The position numbers were made by a program, and so were the translations under genes. A stretch of 64,000 nt of DNA from Embleya scabrispora (GTDB lineage: Bacteria; Actinomycetota; Actinomycetes; Streptomycetales; Streptomycetaceae): positions 2,294,001 to 2,358,000 of the forward strand of contig NZ_MWQN01000001.1 of assembly GCF_002024165.1 (NCBI RefSeq), written 5' to 3'. Each line of letters begins with the position of its first letter. Within the stretch, counting starts at the first letter, position 1. Shown one piece after another: positions 32,863 through 41,848 of the stretch. The notes under the pieces were generated by a model. It searched no databases, was not told where the DNA came from, and was given only the letters and a program-made list of their open reading frames with translations.

Positions 32863-34752
32863 CTACTTGGTGAGCTTGCCCGACGGGTACGGCCACGGGT
32901 TGGCCTCGCAGGTCTCACCCTTCATCGAGCCCTCGCTCGCGACCCGGGTCTTGGTCTGCTGCATCATCACCGGGGCCAGGCCGGCTCCGATGCCGCCCGC
33001 ACCGCACGACTTCTCGTGGTTGTGGCCGAGCCGGTGGCCGACCTCGTGGTTGATCAGCATCTGCCGGTAGCCGACGATGTCGTCGCCGTAGGCGGTCGAA
33101 CCCTGGGCCCAGCGCCAGGCGTTGATCATCACCCACCGGGTGCCGAACGCGTCGCAGGAGACGTTGTCCTCGCTGGTGTCGCCGACCAGGGGGCTGCACG
33201 TCTTGTGCACCGTCTCCGGACTCGCCAGCCGCACCACGAAGTCGGCCTTCGGCGAACTGTCGGTGCGCTCGAAGGTCAGCCCGCCGCTCGCCCAACTGCG
33301 CTTGTCGTTCAGCGTCTTCTGCACCGTGGTGGCGAACAGCTCGCCGTCGAGTTGCAGGCCCTGCTCGATCTCCACCGCGTAGGTGTACTTGCGGCCCGCG
33401 CCGGGGGCGGCCTCCTTGCCGGGCACGGTGTCGAACTTGCCGCTCAGCCCCAGCTTCGGATCCAGCGGGAAGCGCAGGGTGAGCTGGTCGGTGGTGGTCG
33501 GCGACTGGGGCGTGGGCAGCGGCAGCGCGGAGGCGCTGCCGGGGGCGACCGGGTCCCGCTCCGAACCCCGCGAGGCGGCCTGGTCGGTGGGCCGGTGGCC
33601 CGCGCCCGGCGCGGCCTGGTCGTCGCCGGCCGCCTGGCTCGACGTGCCCTCGTCGGGCATCTGCAGCACGACCGCGCCGGCGAGCACCGCGCCGGTCACC
33701 ACCACGCCGCCCGCCGCGACCAGCGTGCGCCGTCCCTTGCGCGGCGCGGGCCGGTTCGCCTTGCGGGTCTGCGCGCGACCTCGCGGCGGGGCGCTCCCGG
33801 TGTCCGGCTCGAAGCCGTGCTCCGGCTCGGGTTCGACGTGCAGCGGCTTCGGGTCGGCGAAGTCGTCGCCCGGCTCGGTCGCGAACGAGAGTTGTTCCAG
33901 GTCGAGTTCGGGTCCCGAGTCGACCCACGGCTCGGCCTCCATCGCGTACTGCCCCACTCCGGGCAGATCGATCTGCCCGGACTCCGCGGGCAGGTCGTGG
34001 AGCGCGTCGGCCGATGAATCCTCGACCGGCGCCACGACCGGGTACGCGCCCGAGGTGTCGTAGCCGTAGCCGACGAAGCTCTGCGGCTCGAACGTGGTCG
34101 TGTCGTAGGTCGGCGCGGCGGGCGCCTCGACCGCGGCGTGCATCCCGCTCTGGTAGGCGTCCGCGGCGTACAGGTCGTTGGCGTAGCCCACACTCGCGTA
34201 GCCGCCGGTGGCGTAGCCGTCGCCGCCGAAGGACCCGGTGTCGAACGTGCCCGTGTCGAACGCGGGGGCGCCGAACGCGTCGGCGGCGAAGGTGTCGGTG
34301 CCGTACGCGCCGGCGGCGAAGTTCTGCGCGGGATACCCGCCGGTCTGCGGCCGCGCGTCGTAGGGCTCCAGCGGGTCGTCCCAGTGCGCGGGCGCCCCGG
34401 GCATCGTCCCGACCGCCGCCCAGGTGCCGGAGTCGACCGCCGGCGCGGGGTGCTCCCAGCCGTGCTGCACGGCGTCGTAGCCGTAGGACCCGGTGTGCTG
34501 CCCGTCGGTGGGATATCCGCCGTAGCCCTGGTCCACGGGGTACCCGTGGTAGCCGGTGTCCTGCTCGACGTACCCGGAGGCATACGACGTGTCGGTCGGG
34601 CCGGCGGCCCAACCGCCGGCGTATCCGCCCTCGTGGACCTGTCCGTAGTCGGCCTGCTGCGGCACCGCCGCGTAGCCGCCGGAGAGTCCGTCGTCCGGCA
34701 GCTCCTCGCCGCCGTACTGCACGCTCGTCTGCACGCCCGAATGACGTCCCAT
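32863..34752 (-). CDS. DUF3152 protein with metzincin-type zinc motif
   Basis: A 629-residue protein. Residues 1 to about 335 are a low-complexity cytoplasmic region rich in Gly, Tyr, Ala and Asp with repeated GGY/GY elements. A basic patch and one membrane segment (VAAGGVVVTGAVLAGAVVLQ, about 341-362) follow, then a Pro-rich stalk and a DUF3152 domain. The domain holds HEVGHRLGHNH (569-579), an HExxHxxGxxH metzincin zinc motif, and APVMMQQT, a possible Met-turn. It is therefore a probable extracytoplasmic, membrane-anchored metalloprotease. Four Cys in the last 150 residues may form disulfides. ATG 34752; conserved beside moeZ in actinobacteria. Confidence 0.82.
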   Translation of the reverse strand: MGRHSGVQTSVQYGGEELPDDGLSGGYAAVPQQADYGQVHEGGYAGGWAAGPTDTSYASGYVEQDTGYHGYPVDQGYGGYPTDGQHTGSYGYDAVQHGWEHPAPAVDSGTWAAVGTMPGAPAHWDDPLEPYDARPQTGGYPAQNFAAGAYGTDTFAADAFGAPAFDTGTFDTGSFGGDGYATGGYASVGYANDLYAADAYQSGMHAAVEAPAAPTYDTTTFEPQSFVGYGYDTSGAYPVVAPVEDSSADALHDLPAESGQIDLPGVGQYAMEAEPWVDSGPELDLEQLSFATEPGDDFADPKPLHVEPEPEHGFEPDTGSAPPRGRAQTRKANRPAPRKGRRTLVAAGGVVVTGAVLAGAVVLQMPDEGTSSQAAGDDQAAPGAGHRPTDQAASRGSERDPVAPGSASALPLPTPQSPTTTDQLTLRFPLDPKLGLSGKFDTVPGKEAAPGAGRKYTYAVEIEQGLQLDGELFATTVQKTLNDKRSWASGGLTFERTDSSPKADFVVRLASPETVHKTCSPLVGDTSEDNVSCDAFGTRWVMINAWRWAQGSTAYGDDIVGYRQMLINHEVGHRLGHNHEKSCGAGGIGAGLAPVMMQQTKTRVASEGSMKGETCEANPWPYPSGKLTK

Positions 34753-34762
34753 GTGTCTGCGT

Positions 34763-35704
34763 TCACCCCACCACGTTCGACGGCGAGAGGGCCCCGTCGA
34801 GTAGTTCGCGGAAACCCCGGGCCACCACGCGGGGGTGTTCGAGCATGGCCACGTGCCCGGAATCGGGCACCACGAGCAATCGGGCGTCGGGGAAGGTCTC
34901 GGTCGCCCGCTTGGCCATCCGCGGGTCGACCAGGCGGTCCCGGCGACCGTAGACGAGCAGTGTGGACGCCCGCACCTCGGCCGCCTGCCGCCACAGCGCC
35001 CGACTGCCGCGCTCCAGGTAGGCCCCGATCACCGACCGGGTCGAGTGCGAGAACGCGTCCATCATGTACGGGAGTTCGAGCCGGCGCCGATACTCGGCCG
35101 CGGCGTCGGCGAAGGCTTTCTCGCCGACCGCGCCCGGGTTGCCGTACATCATCGCGATCGACATCCGGGTGCGTTCCTCGGGTGTCATGTTCCGACTGAT
35201 CCGCAACAGCGCGCGGCCCACGCCGGGTACTCCCAGCAGCGCCGTGGGCAGCACCGACGGGCGCACCCGCAGGTCCGGCAGCGCGGGCGAGATCAGGGTC
35301 AGCGTGCGGACCAGGTCCGGCCGCCGGGCGGCGAGCCGGGTGGCCACCGCCCCGCCCATCGAGTTGCCGAACAGGTGTACCGGCCCCTTGCGCAGCGACA
35401 GGATCGCGCCCTCCACCGCACGACAGTGCGCGGAGATCGAGTAGTCGCCGTTGCGCGGCGGCGCGGAGTATCCGAATCCGGGGAGGTCGATCAGCTCCAC
35501 GGAAAGATCCGACCGCAGTTCGGCGGCCAGTTCCGTCCAGTTCAACGACGAACCGCCGAGCCCGTGGATCATCATCGCGGGCGGCAGGTCGGCGTCGCCG
35601 AGCGCGTCGCGGCGCACCACGACCTCGCTACCGCTCCCGACCTCGACCGTTCGCGCAGGCCAGGGCGTCGGGTCGGCGTCGCTTGCGGGGCTCAGGGTCG
35701 TCAC
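34763..35704 (-). CDS. alpha/beta-fold hydrolase
   Basis: About 313 residues. PAMMIHGLGGSSLNW supplies the oxyanion-hole HG motif (about 45), LFGNSMGGAVATRLA the nucleophile elbow GxSxG (about 122), YGRRDRLVDPR the Asp loop, and VPDSGHVAMLEHP the catalytic His. The start is uncertain: GTG at 35704 is used and an in-frame TTG at 35713 would add three residues; neither has a ribosome binding site. The gene is 10 nt upstream of the DUF3152 gene and probably in one operon with it. Esterase or lipase activity cannot be assigned further. Confidence 0.85.
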   Translation of the reverse strand: MTTLSPASDADPTPWPARTVEVGSGSEVVVRRDALGDADLPPAMMIHGLGGSSLNWTELAAELRSDLSVELIDLPGFGYSAPPRNGDYSISAHCRAVEGAILSLRKGPVHLFGNSMGGAVATRLAARRPDLVRTLTLISPALPDLRVRPSVLPTALLGVPGVGRALLRISRNMTPEERTRMSIAMMYGNPGAVGEKAFADAAAEYRRRLELPYMMDAFSHSTRSVIGAYLERGSRALWRQAAEVRASTLLVYGRRDRLVDPRMAKRATETFPDARLLVVPDSGHVAMLEHPRVVARGFRELLDGALSPSNVVG

Positions 35705-35960
35705 GGTGGGCAATATTACGAGATGATCACTGGGACGGAAGGGCGGATGCCCCGACCATCTTCGCTCGGCGGGGTGGTCTCGGCGCGTTTGCCCGGTTTC
35801 ATGACGTCACTCTAAACGCTTCCCACATCACGTTTCGACATCGATCCCGAAAGTGCGGCAGCGTTTTCGAGGCGGATCATGGACATGCGGGGTCGGCGAG
35901 GACTCACGCGGACATGCGGGAACACCGAATACCGGCGGACCGCACGGGCAGGGAGGCCGT

Positions 35961-36206
35961 ATGTACGGAATCGACGATACCCCCGAGTACCAGGACGTCA
36001 CGCTCGGTGACGTCAACGTATCCGACGAAACGGTCGACGACCCCGAGATCCCGGTGCCCGACGCGGTGGAGCAGCAGACTTCCGTGGCGGCGGACGACGG
36101 GGACGAGGAGTCCGTGTGGGAGTCGGTGCCCGACGGCGTGGACCCCGCCGACGCCACCGAACAGCGCCGCGGGGTCGGGCACGCCGAGGACGAGGACTAT
36201 CGCTGA
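35961..36206 (+). CDS. small acidic protein, hypothetical
   Basis: 81 residues starting MYGIDDTPEYQD, extremely acidic (over one third Asp/Glu), no Cys, no membrane segment, ending GHAEDEDYR. The phrases PDAVEQQ and DPADATEQRR recur in small acidic proteins common in streptomycetes, whose function is unknown. ATG 35961 with GGGAGG 4 nt upstream. Between this gene and the hydrolase gene is a 256-nt divergent intergenic region with AT-rich stretches (35710-35740, 35810-35835) that probably hold the promoters. Confidence 0.65.
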   Translation: MYGIDDTPEYQDVTLGDVNVSDETVDDPEIPVPDAVEQQTSVAADDGDEESVWESVPDGVDPADATEQRRGVGHAEDEDYR

Positions 36207-36298
36207 GCGCCCCGATCGCCCCACCTGCCGGGGCTCGCGCGGGCGCTCCGCGCGCCTCACGCGCCCCCTTGCGAGGGGTGTCGAAGGCGCGGGATCCT

Positions 36299-36348
36299 GT
36301 TTCGTTGCGCCACGAAACTTACGCCCTGGGTTACCCGAAAGTAGGATG
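36299..36348 (+). promoter_or_regulatory. candidate TetR promoter and operator
   Basis: A perfect inverted repeat GTTTCGT-TGCGCC-ACGAAAC (36299-36318) is followed at once by TTACGC (36319-36324), a 17-nt gap and TAGGAT (36342-36347), a vegetative-type -35/-10 pair. The dyad abuts the -35, as expected for an autorepressing TetR operator. The start codon lies 77 nt downstream of the -10. Confidence 0.5.
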
Positions 36349-36424
36349 ACGTGGTGGAAAGACCCGCCGGATCACCGAACCATCCGGTGTCCGCGACACG
36401 TTGAGCGACACCTTGAGGAGCCCC

Positions 36425-37063
36425 GTGACAGCCATCCAGGATGCGGACCCCCGTCCTCGCGGCACCCGGCTGCCCCGGCTCGCGCGCAGAACGCAACTCC
36501 TCGGCGCCGCCCAGGAAGTCTTCGTCAAGCAGGGCTACCACGCCGCCGCGATGGACGACATCGCCGAATGCGCCGGCGTCAGCAAGCCCGTGTTGTACCA
36601 GCACTTCCCCGGCAAGCTGGAGCTGTATCTGGCGCTGCTCGACCAGCACTGCGAGGCGCTGTTCGCGGCGGTGCAGCGAGCGCTGGAGTCGACGCACGAC
36701 AACAAGCTCCGCGTGGCCGCCACGGTCGACGCCTACTTCGCCTTCGTCGACGACGACGGCGGCGCGTTCCGGCTGGTCTTCGAGTCGGACCTGACCAACG
36801 AGAGCGCGGTGCGCGAGCGGGTGGAGCGGGTCAGCGAGATGTGCGCCGACGCGGTGAGCAAGATCATCGCCGAGGACACCGGCCTCGGCCAGGAGGAGTC
36901 GATGCTCCTGGCGATCGGGCTGACCGGCATGGCGCAGGTCACCGCGCGCTACTGGATCGCGCGCGGCGCGACCATCCCGCGCGACGCCGCGTCGCAGCTG
37001 GTGTCGTCGCTGTCCTGGCGCGGCATCTCCCGCTTCCCGCGCAAGGACGACCCGCCGCACTGA
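36425..37063 (+). CDS. TetR family transcriptional regulator
   Basis: A 212-residue TetR protein. The HTH lies near residues 25-65: ARRTQLLGAAQEVFVKQGYH, MDDIAECAGVSKPVLYQHFPGKLELYLALL. The helical ligand domain follows. The start GTG at 36425 has GAGGAG 4 nt upstream; an upstream in-frame TTG at 36401 is less likely. It stands just before the DUF3107 gene, an arrangement conserved in actinobacteria. The regulated pathway is unknown. A 20-bp dyad upstream (36299-36318) is a plausible self-operator. The C-terminus RFPRKDDPPH is charged. Confidence 0.9.
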   Translation: MTAIQDADPRPRGTRLPRLARRTQLLGAAQEVFVKQGYHAAAMDDIAECAGVSKPVLYQHFPGKLELYLALLDQHCEALFAAVQRALESTHDNKLRVAATVDAYFAFVDDDGGAFRLVFESDLTNESAVRERVERVSEMCADAVSKIIAEDTGLGQEESMLLAIGLTGMAQVTARYWIARGATIPRDAASQLVSSLSWRGISRFPRKDDPPH

Positions 37064-37238
37064 GCGGGCGGACCTGCGGATACGGGCGCCGGGCGATCTT
37101 GTTCCCGTCCGGCGTTCGCGTTGGGCGTACCCGTCATGGCGTTCGGTGACCCCGGCTCTCGACTAGCCTGCTGGGGAAGGTACGGCCCGCGAGTCTCGCG
37201 GCGCCGATCTCCAGAATTTCAAGGCCGGAGGGACAGCC

Positions 37239-37469
37239 GTGGAGATCAAGATCGGCGTACAGCACGCCGCGCGGGAGCTGGTGCTGGAGAGCACGGACAA
37301 CCCGGAGGACGTCGAGCGGGCCATCGCCGACGCGCTGTCGGGCGAGTCCGCACTGCTGTCCCTGACGGACGAGAAGGGCCGCCGCGTGATCGTGCCGGCC
37401 AAGCACCTGGCCTACGTCGAGATCGGCGAATCCTCGGCCCGCAAGGTCGGCTTCGGCGCCAACGCCTGA
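37239..37469 (+). CDS. DUF3107 protein
   Basis: A 76-residue protein starting MEIKIGVQHAARELVLES, with the family pattern EVERAIADAL-like NPEDVERAIADALSG and the ending GRRVIVPAKHLAYVEIG. It is related to the ATP-binding DUF3107 family (TB9.4-like in mycobacteria) of unknown function. GTG 37239 has GGAGGG 6-7 nt upstream. A possible vegetative promoter TTCGGT-N16-TAGCCT lies at 37142-37169, so it may have its own transcript independent of the TetR gene. It ends at an 18-bp hairpin. Confidence 0.85.
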   Translation: MEIKIGVQHAARELVLESTDNPEDVERAIADALSGESALLSLTDEKGRRVIVPAKHLAYVEIGESSARKVGFGANA

Positions 37470-37500
37470 GCGAGGGTGTCGCACGCGGCACCGCACCGGC

Positions 37501-37540
37501 CCGAGGGTGGGCGATCCGAGCGCGGATCGCCCACCCTCGG
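37501..37540. terminator. bidirectional hairpin terminator
   Basis: Perfect 18-bp stem (37501-37518 with 37523-37540), 4-nt loop AGCG, followed by GCTTTGT on the plus strand. It separates the convergent DUF3107 and ferritin-like genes. Confidence 0.85.
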
Positions 37541-37580
37541 GCTTTGTCGTGGCCGGGCCCGAGTGTGGTCGGAGACCGAG

Positions 37581-38261
37581 TCAGGAGGCCAGCCCGAGCG
37601 CGGCCATGCGCTGCTGGTGCGCCTCGGTGATCCGGTTGAACATCCGGCCGATCTCGGCCAGGTCGAAGCCGGGGCCGGCCCCGCCGCCGATCAGCATCGT
37701 GGACAACACGTCCCGCTCGGCGGCGACCCGCTGGGCCTGGCTGAGCGCCTCGCCCATCAGCCGCCGCCCCCACAGCGCGAGCCGGCCCGCCACCTTGGGA
37801 TCGCGCTCGATCGCCGCGCGCACCGCCTCCACCACGAACGCCGAGTGCCCGGTGTCCCGCTGCACCTCGACGATCAGGTCCCGACTGACCTCGTCCAGAT
37901 GCGCGGCGACCTCGCGATAGAAGTCGGCCGCGATCCCGTCCCCCACGTATGCCTTGACCAGGCCCTCCAGCCAGTCGGCGGGGGCGGTGTGCACGTGGAA
38001 CTCGTCCAGCGGCGCGATGAAGGGGTCCATCGCCCGGGCCGGGTCCGCGCCGAGCGCGGCGATGCGATCACGCAGCAGGGTGAAGTGCTGGAACTCGGCG
38101 ACCGCCATCGCGGCCAGCGCCGCCTTGTCCTCGACGGTGGGGGCCATCTTGGCGTCCTCGGCCAGCCGCTCGAAGGCGGTGATCTCGCCGTACGCGAGCA
38201 CGCCGAGCAGTTCGATCACGGCCGCCCGCATCTCCCCCGTCGGCTCCGTACCCTCGCTCAT
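37581..38261 (-). CDS. ferritin-like fold protein (MiaE/ferritin-like domain)
   Basis: A 226-residue all-helical protein. Helices carry Glu/His patterns of a di-iron four-helix bundle: AYGEITAFERLAED, MAVAEFQHFTLL (ExxH), IVEVQRDTGHSAF and GRRLMGEALSQAQ. Actinobacterial relatives are annotated as ferritin-like or tRNA-hydroxylase-like; whether iron is bound is unproven. The ATG at 38261 lies near AAGGGG. It is divergent from the DEAD-box helicase gene, an arrangement also found in mycobacteria beside rhlE. Confidence 0.78.
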   Translation of the reverse strand: MSEGTEPTGEMRAAVIELLGVLAYGEITAFERLAEDAKMAPTVEDKAALAAMAVAEFQHFTLLRDRIAALGADPARAMDPFIAPLDEFHVHTAPADWLEGLVKAYVGDGIAADFYREVAAHLDEVSRDLIVEVQRDTGHSAFVVEAVRAAIERDPKVAGRLALWGRRLMGEALSQAQRVAAERDVLSTMLIGGGAGPGFDLAEIGRMFNRITEAHQQRMAALGLAS

Positions 38262-38512
38262 GCCCACCCCTTCGCTCGTGTTCCCCGGACCCGTGCGGCC
38301 CGGTGTGCACAAGTACGCAGCGTAGTGAGCGCACTGCGGTCACGCGGGTACCACGTCCGGGCGGAGTCGCCCATCTCCGGACAAGCAGTAATGAGCATCA
38401 CCCCACCGGCCGCACGCCGCCGGGTACAGTGGTAGTGAACGCGGATGCCCGGTCGGAGGACGACTGGCTCCGACCGACCCGCTCGGGTGGCCGCCCGAAG
38501 GCGAGAGGTCCC

Positions 38513-40291
38513 GTGCCGCGCCCCGCTTTTTCGAGGGCGCCTCGGTCTCGACCCGCTTTCGGTACTGACGGCCCCCACCACACAGAAGAGGCTGGACCCC
38601 TGACAACTTTTCGCGAACTCGGAGTACTTTCGGAGACGGCCGAGGCGCTGGAAGCGCTCGGCATCGTCGAGGCTTTCCCCGTCCAGGAGATGACCCTTCC
38701 CGTCGCGCTCTCGGGCAGTGACGTGATCGGCCAGGCCAAGACCGGGACCGGTAAGACCCTCGGCTTCGGCATCCCGCTGCTGCAGCGCATCGTGGTGGCG
38801 GCCGACGTCGAGGCCGGCCGCGCGCCCGCCGGCACAGTCGCCGGCCGCACCCCGCAGGCCCTGGTCGTGGTGCCCACGCGCGAGCTGTGCGTGCAGGTGA
38901 CCAACGACCTCCAGGCCGCGGGCAAGCTGCGCAACGTGCGGGTGCTCGCCGTCTACGGCGGCCGGGCGTACGAGCCGCAGATCGACACCCTCAAGAAGGG
39001 CGTCGACGTGGTCGTCGGCACCCCCGGTCGACTGCTCGACCTGGTCGGACAGGGGCACGTGAACCTGTCCGAGGTCAAGATGCTGGTCCTGGACGAGGCC
39101 GACGAGATGCTCGACCTGGGCTTTTTGCCCGACGTCGAGAAGATCGTCGAGCGGCTGCCCGCCCGCCGCCAGACGATGTTGTTCTCGGCCACCATGCCGG
39201 GCCAGATCATCACCCTGGCGCGCCGCTACATGAGCCGCCCCACGCACATCCGCGCCTCCGAGCCGGACGACCTGGGCGCCACCGTCAAGTCGGTCCAGCA
39301 GCGCGTCTACCGCGCGCACGGCCTGGACAAGCCCGAGCTGATGGCCCGGGTCCTGCAGGCCAACGGGCGCGGCCTGGTCATGGTGTTCTGCCGGACCAAG
39401 CGCACCGCGGCCGACCTGGCCCAGGGCCTGGCCGAGCGGGGCTTCGCCTCCGCCGCCGTGCACGGCGACCTCGGCCAGGGCGCGCGCGAGCAGGCGCTGC
39501 GGGCGTTCCGCAACGGCAAGGTGGACGTGCTCGTGGCCACCGACGTCGCGGCCCGCGGGATCGACGTCGAGGGTGTCACCCACGTGGTGAACTACCAGTG
39601 CCCCGATGACGAGAAGACCTACCTGCACCGCATCGGTCGCACCGGCCGCGCGGGCGCCTCCGGCACCGCGGTGACGCTGGTCGACTGGGAGGACATCCCG
39701 CGCTGGAGCCTGATCAACAAGGCGCTGGACCTGGGCTTCGCCGACCCGGTGGAGACCTACTCCACCTCTCCGCACCTGTTCACCGACCTGGACATCCCCA
39801 CCACCGTGGGCAGCGTGCTGCCGCGCGCCGACCGCACCCGTGCGGGCCTCGGCGCGGAGGACGTCGAGGACCTGGGCGAGACCGGCAAGAACAGCCGGGG
39901 CGCGTCGGGCCGCAAGGGCGGTGCGGGCGGGCGCAGCCGGAGCGGTCCGGCCGCGTCCGGGCCCTCCACGGCGGGTCCGGCCGCGGCCGACGCCGAGTCG
40001 GGCGAGCCGAGCCGCCGTCGGGCGCCCGGGTCGCGCCGGCGGCGTCGGGTCAACGGCGCGGAGGCCGGCGAGGCCGTGGCGACCGCCGTGGCGCCGAGCG
40101 TGGCCGCCGGGGCGGCCGGCGCCCCGGTCGCCGCCTTCGTCGAGCCGACCGCGGTGGTCGTCCCGGCCCCCGCCGACGGTGGGGCGGACGCGGACGGTGA
40201 CGGCGAGCGGGCGCCTCGGCGTCGCCGCCGGCGCACCCGGCGTCGTCCCGAGGGCGCCGAGGCGGGCGCGGTCGCGACCGACGAAGGCTGA
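38513..40291 (+). CDS. DEAD-box RNA helicase (RhlE-like)
   Basis: About 592 residues. All helicase motifs are visible: Q-motif (AFPVQEMTLPVAL), AKTGTGKT, PTRELC, TPGR, DEAD, SAT, the ARGIDV stretch and HRIGRTGR. A disordered C-terminal 190 residues rich in Gly, Ala, Arg and Pro contains clusters RRRAPGSRRRRRV and RRRRRRTRRRP for RNA binding. It probably remodels RNA or ribosome assembly intermediates. The start is uncertain: GTG 38513 with AGAGG 5 nt upstream is used; the conserved part begins at LTTFRELG (about 38600), and GTG 38429 is another option. Confidence 0.9.
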   Translation: MPRPAFSRAPRSRPAFGTDGPHHTEEAGPLTTFRELGVLSETAEALEALGIVEAFPVQEMTLPVALSGSDVIGQAKTGTGKTLGFGIPLLQRIVVAADVEAGRAPAGTVAGRTPQALVVVPTRELCVQVTNDLQAAGKLRNVRVLAVYGGRAYEPQIDTLKKGVDVVVGTPGRLLDLVGQGHVNLSEVKMLVLDEADEMLDLGFLPDVEKIVERLPARRQTMLFSATMPGQIITLARRYMSRPTHIRASEPDDLGATVKSVQQRVYRAHGLDKPELMARVLQANGRGLVMVFCRTKRTAADLAQGLAERGFASAAVHGDLGQGAREQALRAFRNGKVDVLVATDVAARGIDVEGVTHVVNYQCPDDEKTYLHRIGRTGRAGASGTAVTLVDWEDIPRWSLINKALDLGFADPVETYSTSPHLFTDLDIPTTVGSVLPRADRTRAGLGAEDVEDLGETGKNSRGASGRKGGAGGRSRSGPAASGPSTAGPAAADAESGEPSRRRAPGSRRRRRVNGAEAGEAVATAVAPSVAAGAAGAPVAAFVEPTAVVVPAPADGGADADGDGERAPRRRRRRTRRRPEGAEAGAVATDEG

Positions 40292-40415
40292 TTCGACGAG
40301 AGGTGGGCGGCCCCGGCCGCTCGTACGACGGCCTCCGGTGTGGAGTGTGGACGATCACGTCCGCGCTTCGCGGCGGGGGCCGTCGTCGTACCTGCGGGTA
40401 AGTAGGCTCGACGGC

Positions 40416-41309
40416 GTGAGTACGCCACGCTTTTTGACCTTGCCCGGGACCGTCCGCTCCCGTCGCCTGGCGACCGGGCGCGGACGATTCGCCGTCCTGG
40501 AGTCCACTCCGCCGGCCGCCGGGCCCAGGCCCGGCACCGCCGTGCTCGTGCCCGGGTTCACCGGCAGCAAGGAGGACTTCATCGCGCTCGGCGAGCCGCT
40601 GGCCGGGCGCGGCTTCCACACGGTGGCCGTGGACCAGCGCGGACAGTACGAGACCGAGGGCCCGGACGACCCGGCGGCGTACACCCGCGACGCGCTGGTG
40701 GAGGACGTGCTCGCGATCGCGGACGTGGTGGCCCCGGGCGAGCCGATTCACCTGGTGGGGCACTCCTACGGCGGCCTGGTGTGCCGGTCGGTGGCGCTGC
40801 GCGCGCCGGAGCGGCTGGCCTCGCTGACCCTGATGAGCACCGGCCCGGCGGCGATCTGCCCGCCCGAGATCGAGCGGCTGCTGCTGCTGGAGGACGTGCT
40901 GCCGGTGCTCACCCGCCAGGAGGTGTGGGAGGCGATGCAGGCGGTCGAACTGGAGGCCGGCCTGCTCCCGCCCGCCGATCCGGCGATCGCCGCGTTCCTG
41001 CGCACCCGCTGGCTGGGCACCGTCCCGACGGGCCTGCTGGCCATGGCCGAACAACTGCGCTCCGAGCCCGACCTGGTCGCCGATCTCGCCGCGGTCGTCG
41101 CCGCCGGCCTGCCCGCGCTGGTGGTCTCCGGCGTCGAGGACTACGCCTGGCCGATCCCGTGGCAGGCCGAGATGGCCGCGCGCCTGGGCGTCCCCCACGT
41201 GGTGATCCCGGACACCCACCACTCCCCGAACGTGGAGGCCCCGGACGCCACCGCGACGACCTTGGCGGACTTCTGGACGAACGCCGCGGTGTACCCGGAT
41301 CGGGTCTGA
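40416..41309 (+). CDS. alpha/beta-fold hydrolase
   Basis: A 297-residue alpha/beta hydrolase. VLVPGFTGSKEDF provides the oxyanion loop, AVDQRGQYET the second strand, LVGHSYGGLVCR the GxSxG nucleophile elbow, and IPDTHHSPNVEAP the His loop. GTG 40416 starts the conserved product; no strong ribosome binding site is seen. It lies 124 nt after the helicase gene in the same direction. It resembles epoxide-hydrolase or peroxidase-like members; the substrate is not predictable. It is convergent with the Usp gene. Confidence 0.85.
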   Translation: MSTPRFLTLPGTVRSRRLATGRGRFAVLESTPPAAGPRPGTAVLVPGFTGSKEDFIALGEPLAGRGFHTVAVDQRGQYETEGPDDPAAYTRDALVEDVLAIADVVAPGEPIHLVGHSYGGLVCRSVALRAPERLASLTLMSTGPAAICPPEIERLLLLEDVLPVLTRQEVWEAMQAVELEAGLLPPADPAIAAFLRTRWLGTVPTGLLAMAEQLRSEPDLVADLAAVVAAGLPALVVSGVEDYAWPIPWQAEMAARLGVPHVVIPDTHHSPNVEAPDATATTLADFWTNAAVYPDRV

Positions 41310-41351
41310 TTCGTCGCCCGGAAGGGTTGATCCCGATCCGGGAACGGTCGA

Positions 41352-41380
41352 GCCCGGACGCCGGCCTTCGGCATCCGGGC
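41352..41380. terminator. bidirectional hairpin
   Basis: Arms GCCCGGACGCCG (41352-41363) and CGGCATCCGGGC (41369-41380) pair over 12 bp with one mismatch or wobble, loop GCCTT. It lies between the convergent hydrolase and Usp genes. Confidence 0.65.
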
Positions 41381-41396
41381 CCTGTGGAGTGTGCGA

Positions 41397-41825
41397 TCAG
41401 GGGATCAGCAGCACCGGGCAGACGGAGCGGTGCGCGACCGTGTCGCTGACGCTGCCGAGGAAGAGACTGGCCACACCGCCGTGTCGGCGGGAGCCCAGGA
41501 TCAGCAGGTCGGCGTCGAAGGCGCGGGCCTGGTCGAGGACCGCGTTCGGCACGTCGCCGCGCACGGTTTCCTCGGTCCATCCCTCGACGTTGGTGACGCC
41601 GGCCGCCTTGAGCGTGTCGACGGCGCCGGTGACCACCTTGACCGCGGCGTCGGCGGTCTCGTCCTCGACCACGCCGCCGACACCTCCGCCGTCCACCAGG
41701 TCCAGGGTCTGCACGTGCAGGACGCGGACGGCCGCGCCGAGCGCGCCGGCCAGTCGGGCGGTGTGCGCCAGGACGTCGTCGGCCTCGGGGGTGGAGTCGA
41801 CGGCGACCAGAATGCGCTCGTACAT
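41397..41825 (-). CDS. universal stress protein (UspA family)
   Basis: A 142-residue Usp. The N-terminal strand YERILVAVDSTPEADD and the C-terminal ATP-binding signature GSRRHGGVASLFLGS (G-2X-G-9X-G-S) are intact, so it is probably an ATP-binding type. ATG 41825 is used; GTG 41834 is in frame but too close to the AAGGAA ribosome binding site. It is codirectional with and follows the MFS gene by 23 nt, so the two may be cotranscribed. Streptomycete Usps are often induced by stationary phase or stress; the promoter here was not resolved. Confidence 0.9.
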   Translation of the reverse strand: MYERILVAVDSTPEADDVLAHTARLAGALGAAVRVLHVQTLDLVDGGGVGGVVEDETADAAVKVVTGAVDTLKAAGVTNVEGWTEETVRGDVPNAVLDQARAFDADLLILGSRRHGGVASLFLGSVSDTVAHRSVCPVLLIP

Positions 41826-41848
41826 GTCGTGCACTTCCTTCTATCGGT

